The notes under the pieces were generated by a model. The model saw only the letters and a list, made by a program, of their open reading frames with translations, had not been told where the DNA came from and searched no databases. From NCBI RefSeq assembly GCF_040276085.1, contig NZ_JBELOK010000001.1, positions 1 to 64,000 on the forward strand: DNA of 64,000 nucleotides. Reading direction: 5' to 3'. Each line of letters begins with the position of its first letter. The stretch's first letter is position 1. Below are positions 43,769 to 53,316 of the stretch, piece by piece. Origin of the DNA: Castellaniella sp040276085. GTDB taxonomy: Bacteria; Pseudomonadota; Gammaproteobacteria; Burkholderiales; Burkholderiaceae_B. The position numbers were made by a program, and so were the translations under genes.

Positions 43769-46700
43769 TCAGGCTGCGTCTGCAGCCCACTGCAAGGCAG
43801 AATCCATATCGACCGCCACGATGCGTGACACACCTTGTTCTTGCATGGTTACACCAATCAGCTGACGGGCAATCTGCATGGCAATTTTATTATGCGAAAT
43901 AAAAAGAAACTGGGTTTGTTGACTCATGCCGCTTACCAGGCGCGCATAACGCTCGGTATTGGCATCATCCAGCGGGGCGTCGACTTCATCCAGCAGACAA
44001 AACGGCGCCGGGTTCAGTTTAAACAAAGCAAATACCAATGCGGTGGCTGTCAGCGCTTTTTCGCCGCCAGACAGCAAATGAATGGTGCTGTTGCGCTTGC
44101 CCGGCGGCTGTGCCATCACCTGGACACCCGCATCCAGAATTTCGTCGCCCGTCATGGTCAGGCGAGCCTCGCCACCCCCAAACAGCTGCGGGAAAAGCTC
44201 GCCAAAGTGCTGATTGACCGCATCGAATGTTTGCGACAAAAGCTCCCGGGTCTCGCGGTCGATCTTGCGAATCGCGGTCTCAAGGGTGTCGATGGCCGAG
44301 AGCAGATCAGCCCGCTGGCTGTCCAGAAACCCTTTGCGATCCTGGGCCGCCTTGAGCTCGTCAAGCGCCGCCAGATTGACTGCGCCCAGGGCATCCACTT
44401 GCCTGGACAACCGCTGAACCTCGGTCTGCAGCCAGCCCAGTTGCTGCCACTGCGCCGGCTGCTCGGCCACATAGCGCTGTAGTGCCAGCCGATCTACCTG
44501 CTGGGCGTCCAGTTGCTCGGAATATTGCTCGACAGCCAAACGGGCCGCCTGCTCTTTGAGCTGCAAGTCGATGATTTGCGCCCGCAGAGGGTCAAGTTCG
44601 CGCTCAAGTGTCAGACGGCTTTCATCCGCCTGACGCAGTGTCGCGGCGCATTCGTCCTGGCGCATCCGTGCCGCGCGCAGGCTTTCTTCGCAGGCGGCTC
44701 GCGACTCTAGTGCATCTTGCAAGCCAGTTTGCGCCACGGATTCATCCAGCTCGAAGAGCTCGCCTTGCAAGGATTCGAGCTCGGCACCCGAACGGCGCGA
44801 TTGCTCGGCGGCCAACTGCAGCGTGCGATGGGTTTCTTCGAGGCGATGACGCAAGGTGCGCACTGTATAGCCGGCCTCTTGCGCGGCGGCCTCGTGCTGA
44901 CGGCCCAGCTGGCGGGCGTTTTCAGCTTGTCCAAACAAGGCCTCGGCCTGCAGATCGAGCCCGGCCTGGGCTTCCTGCTGCACGGCCAGTTGCTCATCCA
45001 GGGTTTCAAACCGTGCCTGCGCCTCATCTCGGCGTGTCTCAAGCCCGGCCTGCTGCTCCCGCAGCTCGGCCAGATCGCGCTCCAGACGGCTGGCCTGTTC
45101 ATCCGAACGAGCCAGTTGCTGCTCGAGCTGGCTGAGTTGAAGCTGGGCGTCATGATGAGCCTGCATGCGCTCGCCAATTTGCTGGCGGGCGGACTGCAGT
45201 GCCTGCTGCAAAGACCTGTGATCGCTGTCGCTGCGCGCATGGGCATCGAGCGCTTGATCGGACATCAACTGAGCGGCCCGGATTTCCTTGGCCAAATCAG
45301 CAATTTGTTGCTGGCGCGCCAGCAAACCAGCCTGCTCGGAATCGGCCGCATAAAACCGCACACTGCCGGCATCCACCCGATGGCCCGTCGGTAAAACCCA
45401 TACCGCACCAGGCGCGAGTTCGCCCCGGCGCGCCAGTGCGCCGGCCAGGCTGTCGCTGCAAAACACCCCATGCAACCAACGGGCCAACAAGGGCTGCAAG
45501 GCAGCGTCCCGGATGCTTACCCGCGACAGCAGAGACACGGCGTCGGGCGGCGCACCCCCATCAACATCCGCAGGTGAAGGCGGCGTCTGATAAAACGCCA
45601 GCCGGGCCGGTGGTGGATCCTGCTCGAAGGCATAGAGATGATCCAGCGTACGTACGCCCAATGCATTCATGCGCTCGTGCAAGACCGCTTCGAGGGCGGA
45701 CTCCCAGCCGGCATCCACTTGCAGGCCTTGCCAAAGTCGTGCCATCCCGTGCAGCTCCTGGCGCTGCAGCCAGGGTTCGAGTGCATCTTCGGACTGGATT
45801 TTTTCTTGCAGGGCAACCAGCGCCTGGCGCCGTGCTTCCAGGCGCTCCAGCGACAGGCGGGCAGCTTGCGCGGCCTCTTGAGCCTGCTGCAAGGCCGCGT
45901 CGATCCCGGGCAGCCGCGACTCGAGTTCGAGCACGCGACCCTGCGCTTCTTCGAGACGGGATTCTGCCATCCGGGCGGCACCCAGCAACTGCTCTTTGGT
46001 AGACGGATCGGGGCGCTCCAAGGCCTGATGATCTGCCTGCAGGCGTTCACGACGGGCGTCCAGCGCACGCCACTGATGATCGGCATCACGCTGTGATTGC
46101 GCAGCCAGGGCAATGGCCTGCTCTGTTTGAGCCAGCGTACGACGGGCGTCTTCGCGTTGCTGATTCAGCGTACGTAACTGGCTGTCCAGCGCCGGCAAGC
46201 CCTCGAGGGCCACTTGCGCCTGCTGCGCAAGGATCTCCGCCTGCGCCTCGGCTTCTTCGATTTGCTGCTCGAGCGCCTCGATAGCCGACTGGCTGTGGGT
46301 TTGCTGATCTCCCCACTCTTGCACCTGGGACTGCAATTGCGCCCGGCGAGCCTGCAGACGATTTCGGGAGTCGACCACGTGCCGGATCTCGGCCTCCAGC
46401 CGGCTGACTTCCGCGCCTGCTTCGAAAAGCTTGCCCTGGGCCACGTGCACGGCCTCGCCGGCATCGAGATGCTGCTGGCGCTGCGCCTCGAGGGCAGATT
46501 CTGTCGCACGCATGCGGGCCACTGAGGCTTCGAGCGTGGCTTGTGCCTGTTCAGTTTGCACGGCCAGTGTCTGCCGGCTCTCGCGTGCGGATTGTTCACG
46601 TAGCAGCCACAAGGCATGTTGCTTGCGCTCACCCTCGGCTTGCAGTGCCCGGTAATCAGCTGCCACTTGGGCCTGGGACTGCAGTTTTTCGAGCTGGGAA

Positions 46701-47305
46701 GAGAGTTCGCGCAGGATATCGTCCAGGCGGGTGAGGTTTTCCCGAGTGTCCTGCAGGCGGTTCTCGGTTTCCCGGCGGCGCTCTTTATAACGTGATACCC
46801 CCGCGGCTTCTTCGAGATAAATACGCAGTTCTTCGGGTTTGGCCTCGATGAGCCGGTTGATCATTCCCTGGCCGATGATGGCGTAACCCCGTGCCCCCAG
46901 GCCTGTACCCAGAAAGATGTCGTGGATGTCGCGCCGGCGCACGGCCTGATTATTGATGAAATAGCTGCTGGCACCGTCGCGTGTAAGTACGCGGCGCACG
47001 GCGATCTCGGCAAAAGAAGACCACTGCCCTGCCGCCCGGCCCTGGCTGTTGTCAAAGACGAGCTCGACAGAAGCCCGTGCGGCGGGTTTTCGCTGGCCCG
47101 AGCCATTGAAAATCACGTCCTGCATGGAAGCGCCGCGGAGTTCGGATGCCTTGGATTCGCCCAATACCCAGCGCACGGCATCGATGATGTTGGATTTACC
47201 ACAGCCATTGGGGCCCACCACGCCCACCAGTTCGCTGGGTGTGGGAATCACGGTTGGGTCCACAAAGGACTTGAACCCGGCGAGTTTGATCTGCGTAAGG
47301 CGCAC
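43769..47305 (-). CDS. smc: Chromosome segregation SMC protein
   Basis: Structural maintenance of chromosomes ATPase of about 1178 residues. The N-terminal head has Walker A GPNGCGKSN (residues 31-39). Two long coiled coils rich in Glu, Gln and Ala flank a hinge (about 500-620). The C-terminal head has the signature LLSGGEKALTATAL and Walker B FCLLDEVDAPLDDAN. I prefer GTG at 47305 because it gives the conserved MRLTQIKLAGFKSF; a TTG at 47332 would add nine residues. Neither has a clear ribosome-binding site. First gene of the smc-zipA-ligA operon. Confidence 0.96.
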   Translation of the reverse strand: MRLTQIKLAGFKSFVDPTVIPTPSELVGVVGPNGCGKSNIIDAVRWVLGESKASELRGASMQDVIFNGSGQRKPAARASVELVFDNSQGRAAGQWSSFAEIAVRRVLTRDGASSYFINNQAVRRRDIHDIFLGTGLGARGYAIIGQGMINRLIEAKPEELRIYLEEAAGVSRYKERRRETENRLQDTRENLTRLDDILRELSSQLEKLQSQAQVAADYRALQAEGERKQHALWLLREQSARESRQTLAVQTEQAQATLEASVARMRATESALEAQRQQHLDAGEAVHVAQGKLFEAGAEVSRLEAEIRHVVDSRNRLQARRAQLQSQVQEWGDQQTHSQSAIEALEQQIEEAEAQAEILAQQAQVALEGLPALDSQLRTLNQQREDARRTLAQTEQAIALAAQSQRDADHQWRALDARRERLQADHQALERPDPSTKEQLLGAARMAESRLEEAQGRVLELESRLPGIDAALQQAQEAAQAARLSLERLEARRQALVALQEKIQSEDALEPWLQRQELHGMARLWQGLQVDAGWESALEAVLHERMNALGVRTLDHLYAFEQDPPPARLAFYQTPPSPADVDGGAPPDAVSLLSRVSIRDAALQPLLARWLHGVFCSDSLAGALARRGELAPGAVWVLPTGHRVDAGSVRFYAADSEQAGLLARQQQIADLAKEIRAAQLMSDQALDAHARSDSDHRSLQQALQSARQQIGERMQAHHDAQLQLSQLEQQLARSDEQASRLERDLAELREQQAGLETRRDEAQARFETLDEQLAVQQEAQAGLDLQAEALFGQAENARQLGRQHEAAAQEAGYTVRTLRHRLEETHRTLQLAAEQSRRSGAELESLQGELFELDESVAQTGLQDALESRAACEESLRAARMRQDECAATLRQADESRLTLERELDPLRAQIIDLQLKEQAARLAVEQYSEQLDAQQVDRLALQRYVAEQPAQWQQLGWLQTEVQRLSRQVDALGAVNLAALDELKAAQDRKGFLDSQRADLLSAIDTLETAIRKIDRETRELLSQTFDAVNQHFGELFPQLFGGGEARLTMTGDEILDAGVQVMAQPPGKRNSTIHLLSGGEKALTATALVFALFKLNPAPFCLLDEVDAPLDDANTERYARLVSGMSQQTQFLFISHNKIAMQIARQLIGVTMQEQGVSRIVAVDMDSALQWAADAA

Positions 47306-47480
47306 AGTGGGAGGCAGACAAGCTGCTGGCAAGTCGCAACAGCGTATGATAACGCACCAAACTGTGCCCTAACCGCTTATCACTTGATAGGCAAGGCCTC
47401 GCAACCCGCTATACTGCAACTCGATTTTACCGTTGCGCTTGCCCGTGGCGGCTCACCTCCCACTCCTTTGAGGTCTGCGA

Positions 47481-48785
47481 TTGAACAAAGGCTTTTACAT
47501 GGTCATGGCTGCACAGGCGCTGTCGTCTGTGGCCGACAACGCCTTGCTGATCGCAGCCATCGGCCTGATTGCCGATCTCAGCGGCCCCGACTGGATGGCG
47601 CCGATGATGAAGTGGTGGTTTGCGCTGGCCTACGTCGTGCTGGCCGCGTTTGTGGGGGCCTTTGCGGATTCTTTCCCCAAAGGCCGGGTTATGTTTGCCA
47701 CCAATGCCCTCAAAACCTGCGGCTGCCTGCTGATGTTCAGCTATGGGGCCTTTGGGCTGGATCACGGCCACCAGCTGGCGCTTATTTTTACGGCCTACAC
47801 TATTGTGGGCATAGGCGCTGCCGCGTACTCGCCGGCCAAATACGGCATCGTCACCGAAATGCTGCCGCCCGAGCTCCTGGTCAAGGGCAACAGCTGGATC
47901 GAAGGCCTGACTGTCTTGTCAGTGATTGTGGGTACCGTGCTGGGCGGCATACTGATCAGCCCCGCCGTCTCCCAATGGCTGATGTCCGTCAGCTGGGTCA
48001 GCGCCCTGGCCAGTAACACGGCTCAGTGCGCGATTCTGATTATCGGGGTGGTGTATGTGGCTGCTGCCATCTGCAATTTGTTGATTCCCGACACTCACGC
48101 ATACTACCCCCGCCAAGAGAAACATCCGGCCGCCCTGGTGCGTAATTTTGTTACCTACGTACGCGTTTTGTGGTCCGACAAACTCGGGCAAATCTCCCTG
48201 GCCGTCACCACCCTGTTCTGGGGTGCGGGCGCCACCTTACAATTCATCGTCATCGAATGGGGCGCCCAGCATCTGGGTTACCGCCTGGACCAGGCCTCCG
48301 TGCTGATGGGGGTTGCCGCGTTCGGTACGGTTATTGGCGCGGTGGTGGCGGGCCGTGTGCCCTTGCGCCGCGCATTATCCGTGCTGCCCGTGGGTGTAGT
48401 CATGGGCCTGGTGGTGCTGATGATGCCGCTGGTATACGCCCCGTTTGCCGTATATGCCCTGTTATTGCTGATTGGGGCGCTGTCGGGCTATTTTGTGGTG
48501 CCCATGAACGCACTGCTGCAGCATCGCGGCCATGTGCTGCTGTCTGCGGGGCATTCTATCGCTGTACAAAATTTCAACGAACAACTGAATATCCTGTTGA
48601 TGCTGGCGGTATACAGCCTGATGCTTTGGCTGGGCCTGCCCATCAACGGCATTATTGCCCTGTTTGGAATATTGGTGGCCTGCCTGATGCTGGTGTTTAT
48701 CCGCTGGAACAACCTGAACCACAAGGCCAACCCCCAGCTGGAACAAATGATTGGCCAAACCGAACACGGGACAGCGCTGCGTTAA
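47481..48785 (+). CDS. lplT: Lysophospholipid transporter LplT
   Basis: MFS flippase of 434 residues that returns lysophospholipids to the inner leaflet for re-acylation. It starts at TTG 47481, supported by GAGG (47470-47473) seven bases upstream and by the conserved MNKGFYMVMAAQ start. SPAKYGIVTEMLPPE and GYFVVPMNALLQHRG are family signatures. The acyltransferase partner (aas) is not adjacent. Its 3' end overlaps the udg gene by four bases on the opposite strand. Confidence 0.93.
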   Translation: MNKGFYMVMAAQALSSVADNALLIAAIGLIADLSGPDWMAPMMKWWFALAYVVLAAFVGAFADSFPKGRVMFATNALKTCGCLLMFSYGAFGLDHGHQLALIFTAYTIVGIGAAAYSPAKYGIVTEMLPPELLVKGNSWIEGLTVLSVIVGTVLGGILISPAVSQWLMSVSWVSALASNTAQCAILIIGVVYVAAAICNLLIPDTHAYYPRQEKHPAALVRNFVTYVRVLWSDKLGQISLAVTTLFWGAGATLQFIVIEWGAQHLGYRLDQASVLMGVAAFGTVIGAVVAGRVPLRRALSVLPVGVVMGLVVLMMPLVYAPFAVYALLLLIGALSGYFVVPMNALLQHRGHVLLSAGHSIAVQNFNEQLNILLMLAVYSLMLWLGLPINGIIALFGILVACLMLVFIRWNNLNHKANPQLEQMIGQTEHGTALR

Positions 48786-49705
48786 ACGCCGGCCGACTGC
48801 TGGTTTACTGCTGTACGCAAGGCCAGCAAATCGTGCCAGGCCTCTGCCTTGAGCGCCGACCGCACCAGCAAAGACGCGGGCTGATGCATCACCCACACCG
48901 GGATGGACTGGCCCTCGAGGCCAAGCATATGCGGCTTTCCACGCAAGCTATCCAAAGGGGCCTGTGTAGACAACACTGCTTGCGCAGCCATCCGCCCCAG
49001 AGCCAGAATCCATCGCGGCTTTAATAGCGCAATCTCGCGCTGCAGATACGGCACGCATGCGGCCACCTCGGCCGGCGCGGGCTCGGCCCCGCCAGGGGCC
49101 CTGCACTTCACGACATAGGTTTGATACACAGAATGCGCATCAGGCAGCTGTACCGCTGCCAGCATTGCGGCCAACAGGCGCCCCGAATCCCCCTGAAATG
49201 GCTTGCCGGAGATTTCGTCATCCAGGCTGGGTTGCTCGGCCACAATCAGATAGTGGGGCCTCTCGGCGCCGGCACCCGGCACTGCCCGCAGACGCTGCAG
49301 GTGACGCGGACACCGCTGGCAAGCCGTCACGAGGTTGGCCAACTGGGCAAGGTCAGCCTCGGGCAATACAACATCCAGGACGGGTATCGCAGTGGGCGCA
49401 GCCTCGGGCGATGGGACGCGCGATTGGCGGCCAGGCACTTTCAGATCGGCTGCCAGCGTTTGCAGGGAATCGGTGGCTGCCTGGACCAAAGATTCTGCCT
49501 GGGTATCCGGCAGCGTATCCAGGGGATTGACGGCAGAACCGCGGACCACTTGAGTGGCCAAGGGAGCAGCAGTATCCGCGACGCCCGACGGGGCAGTTGC
49601 AGATACGGTTGGGTGCGCACCTGGCACCTGCACATCCAGCCAATGCAAATCAACACCGATTTCGGCCAGCCAGGCAGCCTGGGCGGGATGAACCAGCGGT
49701 TTCAT
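48782..49705 (-). CDS. Divergent family-4-type uracil-DNA glycosylase
   Basis: Protein of 307 residues. An Ala/Pro-rich N-terminal half (about 25-110) of no clear fold precedes a glycosylase domain. The four [4Fe-4S] ligands are visible: C129, C132, C201 and C217. The catalytic motif that normally reads GEAPG is AEQPS here (156-160), followed by a normal KPFQGDSGRLL; the C-terminal motif is HQPASLL instead of HPSxLL. The fold is therefore sure but activity is not. The start is the ATG at 49705, overlapping the TsaB-RimI stop (ATGA). Confidence 0.85.
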   Translation of the reverse strand: MKPLVHPAQAAWLAEIGVDLHWLDVQVPGAHPTVSATAPSGVADTAAPLATQVVRGSAVNPLDTLPDTQAESLVQAATDSLQTLAADLKVPGRQSRVPSPEAAPTAIPVLDVVLPEADLAQLANLVTACQRCPRHLQRLRAVPGAGAERPHYLIVAEQPSLDDEISGKPFQGDSGRLLAAMLAAVQLPDAHSVYQTYVVKCRAPGGAEPAPAEVAACVPYLQREIALLKPRWILALGRMAAQAVLSTQAPLDSLRGKPHMLGLEGQSIPVWVMHQPASLLVRSALKAEAWHDLLALRTAVNQQSAGV

Positions 49706-50946
49706 GCGGACGTCTCTTGGCATGTGAGGGTCATGATCCAGGCGTCCTCGCGGGCACCCTGGCCGGCCGGGTAATAGCCTCGGCGCAACCCCACCTGCTG
49801 AAACCCGTGTTTTTGGTAAAACCCGATGGCGGACGTGTTGCTGGGGCGCACCTCGAGTGTCAGGGCAGGCAGGCCTGCCTGCCGGCAATGCGCCAGGCAA
49901 TAGCGTAAAAGTTCTGTCCCTACACCCCGGCGCTGACCATCAGGCCGCACGCCGATCACAAGCAAATGGGCCATATCAGGGGTGTCCATCACCAGTGCAA
50001 ACCCCAGCATGGCACCCAGACGACGCACCACCCAGCCTCGATAGCCGGCTTGCAGACCGTCCAGAAAATTTTGTTTGGTCCAGGGAAAGGACTGCACCTG
50101 ACGCTCGATGGATGCGACTTCGTCGACATCGGAGAGGCTCATGTCATGCACCGACCACTGCGTAGCATCTGTGGCCGGATTGCCCCCAAGGCCCTGGGTG
50201 CGCTCTTGTGTGGTGTAGGCCACTTTGTCGCGCACATAGGCGGGGGCGGCCATCGAGGCGTCCAGCCCCTGACCCGCCTGCCATGCGCGCGCAGCCAACC
50301 GGGCAATAGTGGAGGCATGTGCCCAGACCTTGTCGGATGCCGCGTCAGGCGCAACCTGGGCGCCCATCTGGCGGGACTCTTCGGCCAAGCCGGGAAACAC
50401 GGCCAGCGCATCTCCGTGCACCGTCCAGCCGCCACCTGCCTGCATGGCCCAGCCGGCAGACTCAGCTCCCATCCAGGCCGCAACATCAGCGCGTGCAATA
50501 AGAGCCGGTGCCTGCAAGGTGAGCCAATCGGGGTCTTGCCACTGATAGGCAGCGACATAGAGTTCGTTCATGCGGGCATCCTGCATCACCAGATGCACGC
50601 CGGCGGGGTTCTCCGAGGCCTGCTGCATGGCGATAGCACACAGGGAATCGACCGGCAGAACAGGGATATCCAAAGCCACCGCCAGGCCTTGTGCCACACC
50701 ACAGGCCACCCGCAGGCCTGTAAACCCGCCTGGGCCCTGGCCAAACGCAACCGCAGACAGTTGCGCCCGGGCCAAATTGGCTTGGTCGAGCAAAGACTGC
50801 GCCAAGGGCAGGATGCGCTCGGCGTGGTCTTGACGACCGGCATGCTGGGCCGCGCGCAAACTGACGCGTCCGTCGATTTGCGAGAGCAAGGCAACGCTAC
50901 ACTGGTTGCCGGAGGTTTCGAACGCTAGAATATGAAAATTGTCCAT
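49702..50946 (-). CDS. tsaB-rimI: TsaB-RimI fusion: tRNA t6A subunit plus S18-alanine acetyltransferase
   Basis: A single frame of 414 residues joins two enzymes usually encoded apart. Residues 1-250 are TsaB (LAFETSGNQCSVAL; AFGQGPGGFTGLRV near 70), the subunit that holds TsaD for threonylcarbamoylation of A37 in tRNAs reading ANN codons. Residues about 262-410 are a GNAT acetyltransferase of the RimI type (IERQVQSFPWTKQNF, the CoA loop RPDGQRRGVGTELL, and NTSAIGFYQKHGF), which acetylates the N-terminus of ribosomal protein S18. In many bacteria tsaB and rimI are neighbours. No stop or frameshift lies between the halves. Confidence 0.92.
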   Translation of the reverse strand: MDNFHILAFETSGNQCSVALLSQIDGRVSLRAAQHAGRQDHAERILPLAQSLLDQANLARAQLSAVAFGQGPGGFTGLRVACGVAQGLAVALDIPVLPVDSLCAIAMQQASENPAGVHLVMQDARMNELYVAAYQWQDPDWLTLQAPALIARADVAAWMGAESAGWAMQAGGGWTVHGDALAVFPGLAEESRQMGAQVAPDAASDKVWAHASTIARLAARAWQAGQGLDASMAAPAYVRDKVAYTTQERTQGLGGNPATDATQWSVHDMSLSDVDEVASIERQVQSFPWTKQNFLDGLQAGYRGWVVRRLGAMLGFALVMDTPDMAHLLVIGVRPDGQRRGVGTELLRYCLAHCRQAGLPALTLEVRPSNTSAIGFYQKHGFQQVGLRRGYYPAGQGAREDAWIMTLTCQETSA

Positions 50947-51098
50947 GGCTGCATCATTTTACTGGAGACCACAGCACCGTCGCACCCAACCCTGCCAACT
51001 TTGGCTGGCCTGCCATCCAGATCACAACTAAACGCATCTTATGTAATTTCTTGTGATAAGCACTGGTGCGGCCGCCGTCACCCTGTTACATTTTCCCC

Positions 51099-51833
51099 AT
51101 GAACACTCATAACCAGACTCTAACCCGCAAGATCCTGATCGTTGATGACGATCCGCGCTTGCGCGACCTGTTGCGGCGTTATCTGTCCGAGCAGGGTTTC
51201 AACGTGTACGTTGCCGAAGACGCCAAAGACATGGCCAAGCTCTGGCAACGAGAGCACTTCGACCTCCTGGTGCTCGATCTCATGCTGCCCGGCGAAGACG
51301 GCTTGTCCATCTGTCGGCGTTTGCGGGGCAACCACGACAACACCCCCATCATCATACTCACCGCCAAGGCCGAAGAAATCGACCGCATCGTGGGCCTCGA
51401 GATGGGTGCCGACGACTACCTCACCAAACCCTTTAACCCGCGCGAGCTTCTCGCCCGCGTCAACGCCATTTTGCGCCGGCGCGGCACCGAAGAACATCCC
51501 GGGGCACCCAGCCAGGAAAACGAATCCGTCGAGTTCGGGCCCTACATCCTTAATCTGTCCACCCGCACACTCACCAAAGATGGCGATTCCGTGCCCATCA
51601 CCACGGGCGAGTTCTCCGTGCTCAAGGTATTTGCCCGTCACCCCAAGGTTCCGCTCTCCCGTGACAAACTCATGGAGCTGGCCCGTGGACGCGAATACGA
51701 AGCCTTCGACCGCAGCCTCGACGTGCAAATCTCCCGCCTGCGCAAGCTGATTGAACCTAATCCATCCAAGCCCGTCTTCATCCAGACCGTCTGGGGTCTG
51801 GGTTATGTATTCGTGCCCGATGGCGGCCAATAA
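51099..51833 (+). CDS. ompR: OmpR-family response regulator (RisA-like)
   Basis: Regulator of 244 residues: receiver domain with phosphorylation site D60 (VLDLMLPGEDG), acidic pocket VDDD (16-18), K of LTKPFNP, and a C-terminal winged helix (about 140-240) ending VWGLGYVFVPDG. It closely resembles OmpR and RisA of Bordetella. The start is the ATG at 51099. The cognate kinase follows after a 27-base palindrome. Likely role: envelope or osmotic response; in Bordetella RisA also affects virulence-linked genes. Confidence 0.94.
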   Translation: MNTHNQTLTRKILIVDDDPRLRDLLRRYLSEQGFNVYVAEDAKDMAKLWQREHFDLLVLDLMLPGEDGLSICRRLRGNHDNTPIIILTAKAEEIDRIVGLEMGADDYLTKPFNPRELLARVNAILRRRGTEEHPGAPSQENESVEFGPYILNLSTRTLTKDGDSVPITTGEFSVLKVFARHPKVPLSRDKLMELARGREYEAFDRSLDVQISRLRKLIEPNPSKPVFIQTVWGLGYVFVPDGGQ

Positions 51834-51842
51834 CCCCTGATC

Positions 51843-51869
51843 GGCATGCCGGCCAGTGGCCGGCATGCC
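51843..51869 (+). repeat. 27-nt palindrome between ompR and envZ
   Basis: Left arm GGCATGCCGGCCA (51843-51855), central G, right arm TGGCCGGCATGCC (51857-51869), 13 of 13 paired. It starts nine bases past the ompR stop. It contains two of the three possible envZ start codons (GTG 51856 and ATG 51865) and ends ten bases before the third (51880). No T run follows, so it is not a standard terminator; it could stabilise ompR mRNA or limit envZ translation. Confidence 0.85.
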
Positions 51870-51879
51870 CTGCTTCCTC

Positions 51880-53271
51880 ATGACGCTTGTCAAACGGCTG
51901 CGGCATTCTCTGTTGCCCAGGCTGCGCCTGGGCCTCTTTACGCGTTCATTTCTGCTGATCGCCCTACTGATCCTGATCAGTCTGGGCGCCTGGTTGCAGG
52001 TGGTGTTCAACATCGAAGAAGGCCCGCGTGCCATGCAGCTGGCCCAGCGGATTTCCACCACCGTCAGCATTACGCGCTCAGCGCTGGTGTACGCGCCCCA
52101 AAAAGTGCGCCCAGCCTTGCTGCTTGATCTTGCCACCCAGGAAAGCCTGCGGGTACAACCGCGCGAATCCACCGATGTGCTCGAACCCCTGCCGCACAAC
52201 ACTTACTGGGACAACGTTTCCAGCGGGATTCGCAGCCGCCTGGGGTCACAAACAGCCATCATGTGGGCAGTCAATCAGGTGCCGGGCATCTGGATCAGCT
52301 TTCACATCGACGACCAACTGTACTGGCTGGTGTTCGACCGCGATCAGTTGCGCCTGACCACGGGCCGGGAGTGGCTGGGCTGGGTAGCCGCATCCCTGAT
52401 GCTGGCCCTGCTGGGGGCAGCGATCAGTGTGCGCTTCATCAACCACCCCTTGTCACGGCTGGCCAAAGTTGCGCGCGAACTCGCCCGCGGCCAGACACCC
52501 ACTCCCCTGCCCGAAAAAGGCCCCATCGAGATCCGCGATCTGAACATCGCCTTTAACCGGATGGCCCGGGATCTCCGTCAGAACGAGGCTGATCGCGAAA
52601 TCATGCTGGCTGGCATCTCGCACGACCTGCGCACGCCCCTGGCGCGGATTCGGCTTGAAATCGAGATGAGCCACATGAGCGACGAGGCACGGCAGGCCAT
52701 CGACGATGACCTCGCACAGATCAATCACAGTATCGGCCAGTTGATGGAATACGCCCGGCCCGCCGGGCAAGTGCCTGAAACCGGCATAGACGTCTCCCGG
52801 GTACTGCAGGATCTCACCGAGCGCGAGCGCTCACACACCGAATCCCTGGGTGGCGAGCTCAAATCCAGCATCGACCCCGGCCTGCAGGCACGCATCAGCG
52901 CCAACGACCTCAAACGCATCGTCAGCAACCTGATCGAGAACGCCCGGCGCTACGGCCACAGCCCCAGCGACGACCGCCCGCACATCACCGTACGGGCCTA
53001 TCAGAACGGCAACCTGCTGCGCATCGAAGTCCAGGATCGCGGCGTCGGCATCCCGCACGCCGAAGTCCAGCGGCTGCTCCGGCCCTTTGCTCGCGGTGAA
53101 ACCGCCCGCACTGGCGTCAGTGGCGCCGGCCTTGGCCTGTCGATTGTCGAGCGCCTGCTGGGACAGGTGGGCGGCAAATTCGAACTCATCTCGCAACCCT
53201 CACAGGGGTTGCTTGCACGGATCGAAATCCCCAAGATCAAGGCCCGGCCGGCCGACAAATCTGTAGCGTAG
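51880..53271 (+). CDS. envZ: EnvZ-family sensor histidine kinase (RisS-like)
   Basis: Kinase of 463 residues: TM1 (about 20-42), a periplasmic domain of about 120 residues, TM2 (about 166-184), HAMP, a phospho-acceptor H248 in the AGISHDLRTPLAR box, and an HATPase domain with NLIENARRYG, DRGVGIP and GAGLGLSIV. It should phosphorylate the upstream regulator. The start is uncertain: ATG 51880, ATG 51865 and GTG 51856 are all in frame and none has a clear ribosome-binding site, perhaps because of the palindrome over them. Confidence 0.93.
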   Translation: MTLVKRLRHSLLPRLRLGLFTRSFLLIALLILISLGAWLQVVFNIEEGPRAMQLAQRISTTVSITRSALVYAPQKVRPALLLDLATQESLRVQPRESTDVLEPLPHNTYWDNVSSGIRSRLGSQTAIMWAVNQVPGIWISFHIDDQLYWLVFDRDQLRLTTGREWLGWVAASLMLALLGAAISVRFINHPLSRLAKVARELARGQTPTPLPEKGPIEIRDLNIAFNRMARDLRQNEADREIMLAGISHDLRTPLARIRLEIEMSHMSDEARQAIDDDLAQINHSIGQLMEYARPAGQVPETGIDVSRVLQDLTERERSHTESLGGELKSSIDPGLQARISANDLKRIVSNLIENARRYGHSPSDDRPHITVRAYQNGNLLRIEVQDRGVGIPHAEVQRLLRPFARGETARTGVSGAGLGLSIVERLLGQVGGKFELISQPSQGLLARIEIPKIKARPADKSVA

Positions 53272-53316
53272 AATGAAGGGGCGGCCCGTTTGGCCGTCCA
53301 TCACTCAGGAGCCCCG

